A stretch of 64,000 nucleotides of DNA. Source: Streptomyces rishiriensis. GTDB taxonomy: Bacteria; Actinomycetota; Actinomycetes; Streptomycetales; Streptomycetaceae. The stretch is taken from contig NZ_BEWA01000007.1 of NCBI RefSeq assembly GCF_003112535.1, positions 248,001-312,000 on the forward strand, in the 5' to 3' direction. The position numbers and the translations under genes are program-made. Below are positions 36,370-44,462 of this stretch, piece by piece. The stretch's first letter is position 1. Every line of letters begins with the position of its first letter. The notes under the pieces are model-generated. The model saw nothing but the letters and a program-made list of their open reading frames with translations. It searched no databases and was not told the origin of the DNA.

Positions 36370-37763
36370 ACGGCCGGAAGCGCCGTGGTCTTCGCCGGGG
36401 CCATCGTGATCATCGCGCCGCCGCGCTGAGCGTCATCGGCATCCCGTTCCTGACGACGATGGGACTCGGGGCCGCAGGAGCCGTACTCATCGCCGTGCTG
36501 GCCGCGATCACCCTCGTCCCCGCCATCGCCGGATTCGCCGGCTCCCGGCTCGCCCCCAAGCCCGGCAGCCGCGCCGCACAGCGGGCCGCCGGCGCCGACG
36601 GCGGTACCGGGCACACCGCCATGGGGGCCCGCTGAACGAAGTGGGCGATCGCCAAGCCGTTGCTCACCGTGCTCGCCGTGACGGGCGCCCTGGTGGTCCT
36701 CACCCTGCCCGCGACGGATCTGCGCCTGGCCCTGCCCGACAACGGCTCCGCCCCGCACGCCTCCACCGAGCGCAGGGCCCACGACACGATCAGCGACAAG
36801 TTCGGTCCCGGCTTCAACGGCCCGCTCCTCGTGCTGACCGGGGCCGAGAACGGTACGCGTGCCGCGAGTTCACGGGCAGACGCCCAAGTCGTCCGGAAGC
36901 TGCGGACCTTGAGGGACGTCCAGGCCGTCCTGCCGCCCCAGCCCACCAGCGACCCGGCACGGCACGTCATCACCGTCCTGCCCGCGTCCGGCCCGGACAG
37001 CGTCCGCACCGGCCGTCTCGTCAGCGACATCCGCGAGACGGGGGCCGGCATCCGTGAGGCCACCGGAGCCACCCTCTCGGTCACCGGCACCACCGCGGTC
37101 GACATCGACGTCTCCAACCGGCTCAGCGACTCCCTCCTCCCCTTCGTCGCCATCGTCGTCGGCCTCAGCCTGATCCTGCTGATGACGGTTTTCCGCTCGC
37201 TCGTCATCCCCGTCAAGGCGGCCGTCGGCTTCCTGCTCTCGGTGGGCGCCTCGCTCGGGCTCGTCGTCGCCGTCTTCCAGTGGGGATGGCTGGCCGACAT
37301 ACTCGGCGTGCCCCACAGCGGCCCCGTCGTCAGCTTCCTGCCGATCATCCTGATCGGCGTGCTCTTCGGACTGGCCATGGACTACGAGGTGTTCCTCGTG
37401 TCAGGGATGCGCGAGGAGCGGGCGCACACCGGCCGGGCCCGCCAGTCGGTCGTCGACGGGGCGCGACACAACGTGCGAGTCGTCACCGCGGCCGCACTGA
37501 TCATGTTCACCGTCTTCACCGGGTTCTTCCCCCTCGACGACTCCCTGATCAAACCCATCGCCTTCGCCCTGGCCGTCGGCGTGGCCGTTGACGCCTTCGC
37601 CGTCCGCATGACGCTCGTGCCCGCGGTGCTCGCCCTGGCCGGGCGGGGCGCCTGGTGGCTGCCGGCCTGGCTGGACCGGATCCTGCCCGACCTCGACGTC
37701 GAGGGCGCCGGCCTGCGGAAGGCCGCACCGGCGGACCACAAGGAACCCCAGCCCGTCTCCTGA
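36370..37763 (+). pseudogene. MMPL-family (RND-type) transporter, decayed
   Basis: The C-terminal two-thirds of an MMPL exporter are recognisable. A helix that reads GSAVVFAGAIVIIA is interrupted by a 1-nt frameshift near 36420, then continues AALSVIGIPFLTTMGLGAAG. A TGA at 36633-36635 breaks the same frame, and the rest runs from WAIAKPLLTVLAV to the natural end, including FGLAMDYEVFLVSGMREE. The first 250 or so residues are absent. The 367-codon 3' part might still be translated as a fragment, but a working transporter is unlikely. Confidence 0.8.
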
Positions 37764-37797
37764 GCGCATCCGGGCCGCGCCCGGGCCGCATCCGGGC

Positions 37798-38376
37798 TCA
37801 GTCGTGCGGCCCCGCCCCGTGCAGGAGGGTGTCGATGACGAGGGCGGCCAGCGCGTCGGGATCCTGTGCGGCCGGGTCCTGGTCCGCGCCGGGCCTGTCG
37901 AGAGCTTCGCTCAGGAGGGCGTAGTACACCTGCCGCGTCCATTCCAGGTCCGCGCCCGGCGCGAGGAGTCCCTCGCGCCGGGCGCGGATCAGGAGTTCGC
38001 GCGTGTGGGCGTCGATCTCGCTCCACAGGGCGGCCGCGGCTTCGGAGTGGGCGTTGGCGTGGCTGAGGGTGAAGCGCCAGGTGCTCTTGACGCGCAGCAC
38101 GTTCGCGGTCACCCGGTACAGGGCGACGAGCGCGGGAGCGGCGTCGGGGCGGGCCTCTTCGATGGCGTCGATGAGCTGCTGCTTCGCGGACACGGCGAGC
38201 GCGTCCAGGAGTGCCTGCCTGTTCGCGAACCGTCGGTGCACGGTGATCCTGGTCAGCCCCGCGGCCTCGGCGATCTGCTCCATCGAAGCACCCGTGTCCT
38301 GGGCGAGGATCCGCTCGGCCGCCTCCAGAATCGCGCGCACACTGCGCTCGGCATCTGCCCGCAGTGCTCGGCCCAT
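37798..38376 (-). CDS. TetR/AcrR family regulator
   Basis: 192 residues. The N-terminal HTH (about 10-55) contains EQIAEAAGLTRITVHRRFANRQALLDALA, the TetR recognition helix. The remaining helical domain is the ligand-binding dimer part. It is divergent from an SDR oxidoreductase gene 165 bp away, which it probably represses along with itself. The short intergenic AT-rich stretch and a nearby dyad are candidate operator sequences. Confidence 0.9.
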   Translation of the reverse strand: MGRALRADAERSVRAILEAAERILAQDTGASMEQIAEAAGLTRITVHRRFANRQALLDALAVSAKQQLIDAIEEARPDAAPALVALYRVTANVLRVKSTWRFTLSHANAHSEAAAALWSEIDAHTRELLIRARREGLLAPGADLEWTRQVYYALLSEALDRPGADQDPAAQDPDALAALVIDTLLHGAGPHD

Positions 38377-38465
38377 GTCTGTCTCCCGTCTCGTCGGCTC
38401 ATGTCTTGACCCTTCGTAGAGGATACGTGAACGCTACGGCTCTCCCATTAATTGATGCTTCCATG

Positions 38466-38522
38466 TTGCTTCTTAAGGATGAACTGATACATTGGTGAAA
38501 CCGATCGGGGGTTCACCCGATC
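38466..38522 (+). promoter_or_regulatory. Promoter and dyad upstream of SDR gene
   Basis: TTGCTT (38466-38471), a 16-bp spacer and TACATT (38488-38493) form a good sigma-70-type promoter inside an unusually AT-rich pocket. Downstream, GATCGGG-N6-CCCGATC (38503-38522) is a perfect dyad in the leader, a plausible TetR operator or attenuator. AGGAG at 38531 serves the ATG at 38542. Confidence 0.55.
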
Positions 38523-38541
38523 CCGGAACCAGGAGTGCGAG

Positions 38542-39360
38542 ATGACGACAACACGACCGGTGGCCCTCGTGACGGGCGCGTCCTCCGGCATCGGAAAGGC
38601 GGCCGCCCTCGCGCTGGCCGCAGCGGGCCACGAGGTGGTCGGCACCAGCCGCGACACCGCACACGTCACCCCGCTCAAGGGCGTGACCTTCCTCGACCTC
38701 GACGTGACCGGCGACGCGTCGGTGACGGCCGCGGTCGGCGAGGTGATCGACCGGTTCGGGCGCATCGACGTGCTGGTCAACAACGCGGGCATCGGCTCGG
38801 CGGGCGCGGCCGAGGAAAGCTCCGCCGCACAGGCGCAGGGCCTCTTCGACATCAACGTCCTCGGCGTCATCCGCATGACGAACGCCGTCCTGCCGTACAT
38901 GCGCGCCCAGGGCAGCGGCCGCATCGTCAACATCTCGTCCATCGTCGGCTTCATGCCGCAGCCCTACATGGCCGTCTACGCGGCCTCCAAGCACGCCGTC
39001 GAGGGCTACTCGGAGTCCGTCGACCACGAGGTCCGCGAGCACGGCGTGCGCGTCCTGCTCGTCGAACCCGCCTGGACCAGCACCGCGTTCGACGTCGCCA
39101 GCGTCCGCCCCGACCGGCCCCTGGACGTCTACGCCCACCAGCGTCACGTCTTCGAGGAGTACATGGCCCAGGCCGTCAAGGACGGCGACGACCCCGCCGT
39201 CGTCGCCAAGGAGATCGTCGCCGCCGCGACGGACGCCAAGCCCAAGCTGCGCTACACCGCCGGCGCCATCACCGGACGCGTTCGCACCATGCGCCGCATC
39301 GTCCCCTCCCGCATGTTCGACCAGCAGCTGCGCAAGCTCAACCGCCTGCCCGCCGCCTGA
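38542..39360 (+). CDS. SDR family oxidoreductase
   Basis: 272 residues of classical SDR type. The motifs are TGASSGIG (residues 10-17), NNAG (about 86), Ser in NISSIVG and the catalytic Tyr/Lys in YAASKHAVEGYSESVDHEV. The long helical C-terminus with IVPSRMFDQQLRKLN places it near the retinol-dehydrogenase/oxidoreductase subgroup that acts on lipophilic or ketone substrates. It is divergent from the TetR regulator and followed by a hexamer repeat and an alpha/beta hydrolase on the same strand; the three may form one regulon. Confidence 0.9.
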   Translation: MTTTRPVALVTGASSGIGKAAALALAAAGHEVVGTSRDTAHVTPLKGVTFLDLDVTGDASVTAAVGEVIDRFGRIDVLVNNAGIGSAGAAEESSAAQAQGLFDINVLGVIRMTNAVLPYMRAQGSGRIVNISSIVGFMPQPYMAVYAASKHAVEGYSESVDHEVREHGVRVLLVEPAWTSTAFDVASVRPDRPLDVYAHQRHVFEEYMAQAVKDGDDPAVVAKEIVAAATDAKPKLRYTAGAITGRVRTMRRIVPSRMFDQQLRKLNRLPAA

Positions 39361-39397
39361 CACCCGGGCACCCCCACGCCCCCTTCAGCCACCAGAC

Positions 39398-39451
<54 letters not shown>

Positions 39452-39466
39452 AAAGCGAAGCTCGAC

Positions 39467-40318
39467 ATGAGCACCTATCTGGCAGACGCGGCCGAGAACC
39501 TCAGCGTCGAAGGACCTTCCGCGACGTTCGCCTACCGGCGCCTGGGCCCGCGGGGCGGCACCCCGCTGGTCCTTCTGAACCGGGTCCGGGGAACCCTCGA
39601 CTGGTGGGACCCGGAGTTCCTGGACCACCTGGCCGCCGAACGCGACGTGATCGTGTTCGACAACGTCGGCACCGGCTACACCACCGGCGCCCCGGCCGAC
39701 TCCGTCGGGGGGCTCGCCGACGGCACGGTCGAGTTCATCGAGGCCCTCGGCCTCACGCAGGTCGACCTGCTCGGCTGGACGCTGGGCGGCACGGTCGCCC
39801 AGCACATCACCCGCACCCGGCCCGACCTGGTGCGCAGGCTGGTCGTCGCGGCCGCCGGCCCCGGCGGAACGGTGCCCGGCGCGCCCGCCCCGGACCCGCG
39901 GATACGGGCCACCATGACCAAGCCCGAGGTCACCGGGGACGACCTGGTGTTCCTGTTCTTCCCGGACACGGACACCGGTCGCGCCGCCGGTTACGCGCAC
40001 CTCGCCAGGGTGGCGACGCGGCTGGCCACCGGGCTCCCCGAGGTGTCCGAAGCCGCGGCCCTGGGGCAGATCACCGCCATCGCGAAGGACGCGGCGATTC
40101 CCTTCGAGCAGGTGCGAGCGGACCTGGCCGCCATCCGGCAGCCCGTCCTCTACGCCACCGGCATGCAGGACGCGATGATCCCGGCGCTGGCGGCCTACAC
40201 CGCCGTCCAGCACCTGCCCAGCGCCACCCTCGTCGCCTACAGCGACGCCGGCCATGCCTTCCTCTTCCAGCACGCGAAGGACTTCGCCGCCCAGGTGACG
40301 GCCTTCCTCGCCGGCTGA
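39467..40318 (+). CDS. Alpha/beta hydrolase-fold protein with Thr at nucleophile position
   Basis: 283 residues with the canonical alpha/beta hydrolase layout: oxyanion strand LVLLNRV, DNVGTGYTTG loop, nucleophile elbow, acid Asp in GMQDAMIP and His in SDAGHAFLF. The elbow reads GWTLGG, so Thr105 sits where the family has Ser (GxSxGG). Acid and His are retained. Thr can act as a weak nucleophile, but more often such changes mark non-hydrolytic members. A single base change (ACG to TCG) would restore Ser. The leader contains a hexamer repeat. Substrate unknown. Confidence 0.85.
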   Translation: MSTYLADAAENLSVEGPSATFAYRRLGPRGGTPLVLLNRVRGTLDWWDPEFLDHLAAERDVIVFDNVGTGYTTGAPADSVGGLADGTVEFIEALGLTQVDLLGWTLGGTVAQHITRTRPDLVRRLVVAAAGPGGTVPGAPAPDPRIRATMTKPEVTGDDLVFLFFPDTDTGRAAGYAHLARVATRLATGLPEVSEAAALGQITAIAKDAAIPFEQVRADLAAIRQPVLYATGMQDAMIPALAAYTAVQHLPSATLVAYSDAGHAFLFQHAKDFAAQVTAFLAG

Positions 40319-40396
40319 CCGTCCGACGAGACCCGGCAGCACCGAGGCTCGCTCAGGGCCCCACCCGGCCCGCCTCCCCGAACGAGGAGACCCACT

Positions 40397-41563
40397 GTGG
40401 AGTCGACCAGCGATCCGGCGCGCCGGGAGGTCACGCCGCTGGAACTGTTCTTCGACCTCGTCTACGTCTTCGCGATCGGCCAGCTGTCGCATCAGCTGCT
40501 GGCGCACCCGACGTGGACCGGCGCGGCCCAGACGCTCGTGCTCTACCTCGCGGTCTACGCGGCGTGGGCGTACACCACCTGGGCGGTCACCCTCGTGCCG
40601 GCCGAGGACCCGCGGACCCGCCGGATGCTGCTGGCGGTCATGCTCGCCGGGCTGTTCATGAACGCCGCGATCCCGCGAGCCTTCGGCGACGCCGGAGGGG
40701 TCTTCGTCATCACGTTCCTGCTGATTCACCTCGGCCGGACGGTATGGCTGCTCAGGGTGGGCCTCGACGAGGTCAACCAGGAGCACTTCCGCCGCGTTCT
40801 GGTCTGGTTCATTGCGGCCGCACCCCTGTGGCTGACCGGCGCGGCGGTCGGCGGCGGCGCGCGGCTGGCGTGGTGGGCCGCGGCGGTTCTGGTCGAGTTG
40901 GCGGGCACCTGGACGGCGCATCCGCTGCCCGGCCGCAGGCTGGAGTCCCGGCAGGTCGGCTTCGCCGGCGGGCACCTGCTGGAACGCGGCCGCCTGTTCG
41001 TGATCATCGCCTTGGGTGAGACGGTCATGACCACCGGCACGGCGCTCACCGCGGCGCCGTACGAGCCGATGACCCTGCTGACCGCCGGGGTGGCGCTCAC
41101 CGGCACGGTCGCGTTGTTCTGGCTGTTCTTCAGCCGTTCCGAGCGCGTCGTGCGCCACTACGAGCGGACCGAGGACCCGATGCGTGCCGGGCGCAGCGGT
41201 GTCATCAGCCTCATGGCCACCGTCGCCGGGTTGATCACCGCCGCCGTGGCCGACGAACGCGTCATCGCGCACCCCGCGGAGCAGGCCGGCATCACCACGA
41301 ACCTGCTGCTGTTCGGCGGCCCTGCCCTCTTCATCGCCACGCAGACGTGGCACGGGGCGACTCTGTTCGACGACCTGCACTGGTCACGGCTGCTCGCGCT
41401 GCCCGCGCTGGTCATCGCGGGCACGGTCACGTCGGCGGCCCCGGCGTACCTGGCGGCGGTCGCCGCCGCCGCCATCGTCGTCGCCCTGGCCGCGTTCGAG
41501 GAACGCCGTCCGACCGGCGATGCGGACACCGAGCCGATCCCCTCGGCCCGCCCGTCCGACTGA
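40397..41563 (+). CDS. LtrA-like low-temperature-requirement membrane protein
   Basis: 388 residues starting at GTG. The signature FFDLVYVFAIGQLS occurs at the start, and about ten hydrophobic helices follow. The motif containing EHLLERGRLFVII is here AGGHLLERGRLFVIIALGE, typical of the LtrA family first named from Listeria. The biochemical role of the family is unknown; transport or stress roles have been suggested. The first charged residues before helix 1 (RREVTPLELFFD) match the family. No clear operon partner. Confidence 0.9.
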   Translation: MESTSDPARREVTPLELFFDLVYVFAIGQLSHQLLAHPTWTGAAQTLVLYLAVYAAWAYTTWAVTLVPAEDPRTRRMLLAVMLAGLFMNAAIPRAFGDAGGVFVITFLLIHLGRTVWLLRVGLDEVNQEHFRRVLVWFIAAAPLWLTGAAVGGGARLAWWAAAVLVELAGTWTAHPLPGRRLESRQVGFAGGHLLERGRLFVIIALGETVMTTGTALTAAPYEPMTLLTAGVALTGTVALFWLFFSRSERVVRHYERTEDPMRAGRSGVISLMATVAGLITAAVADERVIAHPAEQAGITTNLLLFGGPALFIATQTWHGATLFDDLHWSRLLALPALVIAGTVTSAAPAYLAAVAAAAIVVALAAFEERRPTGDADTEPIPSARPSD

Positions 41564-41670
41564 CCGATCCCCTTCATCGAACGTCACCCCACGTCTCGTC
41601 CGACTTCACTCCCCTTCACTCCCCTTCGCGCCACACAGCCCCCTTCACGCCGCATCACCTGGAGGAATCC

Positions 41671-41874
41671 ATGGGCCAGTCCCCCAGCACCGTTCCCGCC
41701 GCCGGAGCCGACCGGGGCCTCGGCCGCCCGCGCGCTGCCGAGCAGTCCGTCCCTGCCCCCGCCCCTGCCGTCGCCGTCCGCTCCGGCGCCCGCGACCCCG
41801 GCCGTCCGGTGTCCGGACACGGCGTCACCGGCGCGCGGGAGCGGGTCGCCTGGTCAGGGGGCGGGACGCCATGA
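41671..41874 (+). CDS. Small ORF coupled to response regulator
   Basis: 67 codons with a textbook GGAGGAATCC ribosome site directly before the ATG, and a stop that overlaps the response regulator's ATG (ATGA). The product is Ala/Pro/Gly/Arg-rich with no recognisable domain. It may be a leader peptide that couples translation, or the remnant of a larger upstream partner such as a sensor. Supported by its ribosome site and overlap only. Confidence 0.5.
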   Translation: MGQSPSTVPAAGADRGLGRPRAAEQSVPAPAPAVAVRSGARDPGRPVSGHGVTGARERVAWSGGGTP

Positions 41875-42539
41875 CGGAGATGACGGAGAGAGGCGTACTG
41901 ATCTGCGACGCCCACGAGTTGATGCGGGCCGGCCTGCGCGGGCTGGTCGACGGCCAGCCGGACCTCACGGTCGTCGGCGAGGCCGGGGACGGCGAGACGG
42001 CTGTGGCCCAGGCACTCACGCTGCGCCCGGACCTCGTCCTCATGGAGGCGCGGCTGCCGTGCCTGGACGGCATCTCGGCCACCACCCGACTGCGCGCGGA
42101 ACTGCCCGACACACGCGTACTGGTCCTCACCGCCTGCGACCGCGACGAGTACGCCTACGCGGCGCTCCGGGCCGGAGCGAGTGGCTTCCTCGTCAAGGAC
42201 GCCCCGGCCGCCGAGATGCTGGTCGCCGTCCGTGGGGTACTGCGGGGCGAAACGATGCTCGCCCCTTCGGTGGCGCGGCGGCTCGTCGACCGGTACGTCA
42301 CGGGCGCCGTCGCCCCGCTCGCCGACGCACGCCTCGACACGCTGACCGGGCGCGAGCGGGAGGTGCTGGGTCTGGTCGGCCGCGGGCTGAACAACGTGGA
42401 GATCGCCGAGAAGCTGTTCCTCGGCGAGACCACCGTCAAGACCCACGTGGGCCGCATCCTCACCAAGCTGCGTCTCCGTGACCGCATACAGGCCGTCGTC
42501 GTGGCCTACGAGAGCGGACTGGTTCGTCCAGGCGGATGA
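41871..42539 (+). CDS. LuxR/NarL-type response regulator with Glu at phosphorylation site
   Basis: 222 residues. The receiver domain (about 8-125) has the usual beta/alpha order and a conserved Lys in GFLVKDAP. The phospho-acceptor position in the strand LVLMEARLP is Glu59 instead of Asp, and the acidic pocket reads CDAH rather than D-D. The C-terminal LuxR HTH (about 155-215) is intact: LTGREREVLGLVGRGLNNVEIAEKLFLGETTVKTHV. Glu often mimics phospho-Asp, so constitutive DNA binding is plausible. No histidine kinase is adjacent. Confidence 0.9.
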   Translation: MTEMTERGVLICDAHELMRAGLRGLVDGQPDLTVVGEAGDGETAVAQALTLRPDLVLMEARLPCLDGISATTRLRAELPDTRVLVLTACDRDEYAYAALRAGASGFLVKDAPAAEMLVAVRGVLRGETMLAPSVARRLVDRYVTGAVAPLADARLDTLTGREREVLGLVGRGLNNVEIAEKLFLGETTVKTHVGRILTKLRLRDRIQAVVVAYESGLVRPGG

Positions 42540-42750
42540 CCCGGTCGGACGCCCGGGAGGACGCCCGACGACCCAGCCGATCCCTAGGTTCGAGGCCTGT
42601 CGATCATGCGGGAGTCCCTTCGCCGCCCCCCGGGTCACCGGCGCGGTCACTCCCGCGTTCGGCCGAGGACCTTCGACGCTCGCCCCGTATGCGAACGTCC
42701 GCCCCTGCGCCCTCTCGGCACTTTCAGAAACTTCCGCACTGGAGCACACC

Positions 42751-43584
42751 ATGACGCAGCACAGCATGTTCAGCATCGAGACAGTCGCGCCGAAGATCCG
42801 CAGGGTCACCTTCTCGAATCCGCCGGTGAACGTCGTCGGCGCGGACACCGTCACCCGACTGGCCGACGTCGTCGACGAGCTGAGCCGGGACGAGCAGGTT
42901 CAGGTCGTCGTCTTCGACAGCGGCACTCCCGGATACTTCTTCAACCACGCCGATCTCGGCCAGGTGCCCGAACTCCTGGCGCTGAACGGCCCCGACGGGA
43001 CCCCGGCCTGGGTCGACCTGGTCACGAGCCTGACCAGCGCCCCGTTCATCAGCATCGCCTCCATCCGCGGACGGACCCGGGGTGGCGGGGACGAGATCGC
43101 CCTGGCCTTCGACCTGCGCTACGCCAGCCGCGAGGAGGCGTTCTTCTGCCAGCCCGAGGTCGCGATCGGCATCGTCCCCGGCGGTGGCGGCAGCGACCGT
43201 CTGGCCCGGCTGCTGGGAAGGGACCGCGCGCTCGAAGCGATCCTCACCAGCCAGGACTTCGACGCCGATACGGCCGAGCGGTACGGGTGGGTGACCCGGG
43301 CCGTCGCCGACGCCGAACTCGACGACCTCGTGAGCGGCGTGGCCGCGCGCATCGCCTCGTTCGACAAGCAGTCCGTCCTGGCCGCCAAGGCACAGATCAA
43401 CCGTTCGACCCTGCCGCCGGTGGCCGATCTGCGCGCGTCCTGGGCGGAGTTCGCGGAATCGGTGAACTGGCCGGGATTCCAGGCGCGCGTCCCGCAGCTC
43501 GGAAAGGCCATCGCCGAGATCGGCCTCGAAGAGATCGAGCGAAACCTCGGCCACTACGCCGGCCTCATCAACGAACAGGCATGA
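42751..43584 (+). CDS. Enoyl-CoA hydratase/isomerase family protein
   Basis: 277 residues of the crotonase fold. The oxyanion-hole segments are present, as are both positions that carry the catalytic Glu residues in classical hydratases: RGGGDEIALAFDLRYA and FFCQPEVAIGIVPGGGGSDRLARLLG. It may hydrate enoyl-CoA or act on another acyl-CoA thioester. No fatty-acid or aromatic degradation genes are nearby. ATG 42751 follows GGAG at 42741. About 210 bp upstream have no gene and must hold its promoter. Confidence 0.87.
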   Translation: MTQHSMFSIETVAPKIRRVTFSNPPVNVVGADTVTRLADVVDELSRDEQVQVVVFDSGTPGYFFNHADLGQVPELLALNGPDGTPAWVDLVTSLTSAPFISIASIRGRTRGGGDEIALAFDLRYASREEAFFCQPEVAIGIVPGGGGSDRLARLLGRDRALEAILTSQDFDADTAERYGWVTRAVADAELDDLVSGVAARIASFDKQSVLAAKAQINRSTLPPVADLRASWAEFAESVNWPGFQARVPQLGKAIAEIGLEEIERNLGHYAGLINEQA

Positions 43585-43659
43585 GCGCCGTCCACCCGCG
43601 GTGAGGCCCGCTCCACGCCGACCCGCTCCGCCGGAACCGAACGGAAAGGCACCGACATC

Positions 43660-43920
43660 ATGGCTGACATGCAGACGGCCCAGCCGCACGAGGCGGCGCA
43701 GGCTGGAATCACGGAGTGGCGACGCATCGTCACGAAGCTGGACTGGGACCGGCTCCCCGATCTCCTCACGGAGAACGTCGCCTACCGCTCCCTGCGGACC
43801 TCGAGCCGTACCAGGGGAAGGACACGATGGCGGCGATCCTGCGCGTCGTATTCGCCGTCATGGAGGACTTCACCTATCTGCGGCGTTTCATGGGCGTGCC
43901 CCGGGCTCACACACACGGGC
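43660..43920 (+). pseudogene. Frameshifted SnoaL-like (NTF2-fold) protein
   Basis: From the ATG at 43660, the first 48 or so codons (GITEWRRIVTKLDWDRLPDLL) read as the start of a SnoaL-like nuclear-transport-factor-2 protein. Around 43800 the reading continues in another frame, as LEPYQGKDTMAAILRVVFAV and EDFTYLRRFMG. After about 43905 the similarity ends, so the C-terminal half is missing as well. No functional product is expected. Confidence 0.7.
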
Positions 43921-43989
43921 ATGAAGAGCTACCCCCACTCCTTTCTCCCCGCAGATTCGAGAGAGGGCAGCCGCGATCTCACCCCGTAA

Positions 43990-44462
43990 TGTCACTGGTC
44001 GGCGGGATGCTTTCGAGATCGAGGAGGATCAGGAAAGCGTGAGCGGGAAGGTGACCGCCCCGGAGATGCTTGTCAGTGCGACGCGTGGGCCGAAATGGGC
44101 CACACCGTGCAACGCACCTTCGGCAGCGAGAATGTCCGGCGAGTGGCTGATCGCGATGTCCTATCCGTCCTGCCCCACCGCCTCGTTCTCCGTGCCCGCA
44201 TAGGGATTGCCCGTTCCCTTTTCCTTCCTCCCTCGGAGGAGAAAGCTTGATGCCGACCAGAGCCGGGAGCGAGTCGGGATGCTCGATGTCCCTTGATTTC
44301 AAGCGTACTTGCGAGGGCCAATACCGGCAAATCGACCGCAGCCGGTGGCCGCCGCCGTACGAGTGGCACACCCCATCCGCCAGGTGTGCAATGGAGTCGG
44401 GGAAGAATGTTGTCAACGAGCCTTGTAGGCAAGGGATCCGGACTCAATCGAGGAGATCGGCG
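43990..44462. other. Gene-free region upstream of MACPF-like gene
   Basis: About 470 bp with no recognisable gene on either strand and lower GC than neighbours (especially 44200-44460). Short frames exist but lack ribosome sites and family resemblance. It probably contains the promoter of the following gene and degenerate sequence left by rearrangement. Confidence 0.45.

Noticed and set aside
44040..44206. Short frame with ATG at about 44068
   Set aside because: No ribosome site and no family resemblance.
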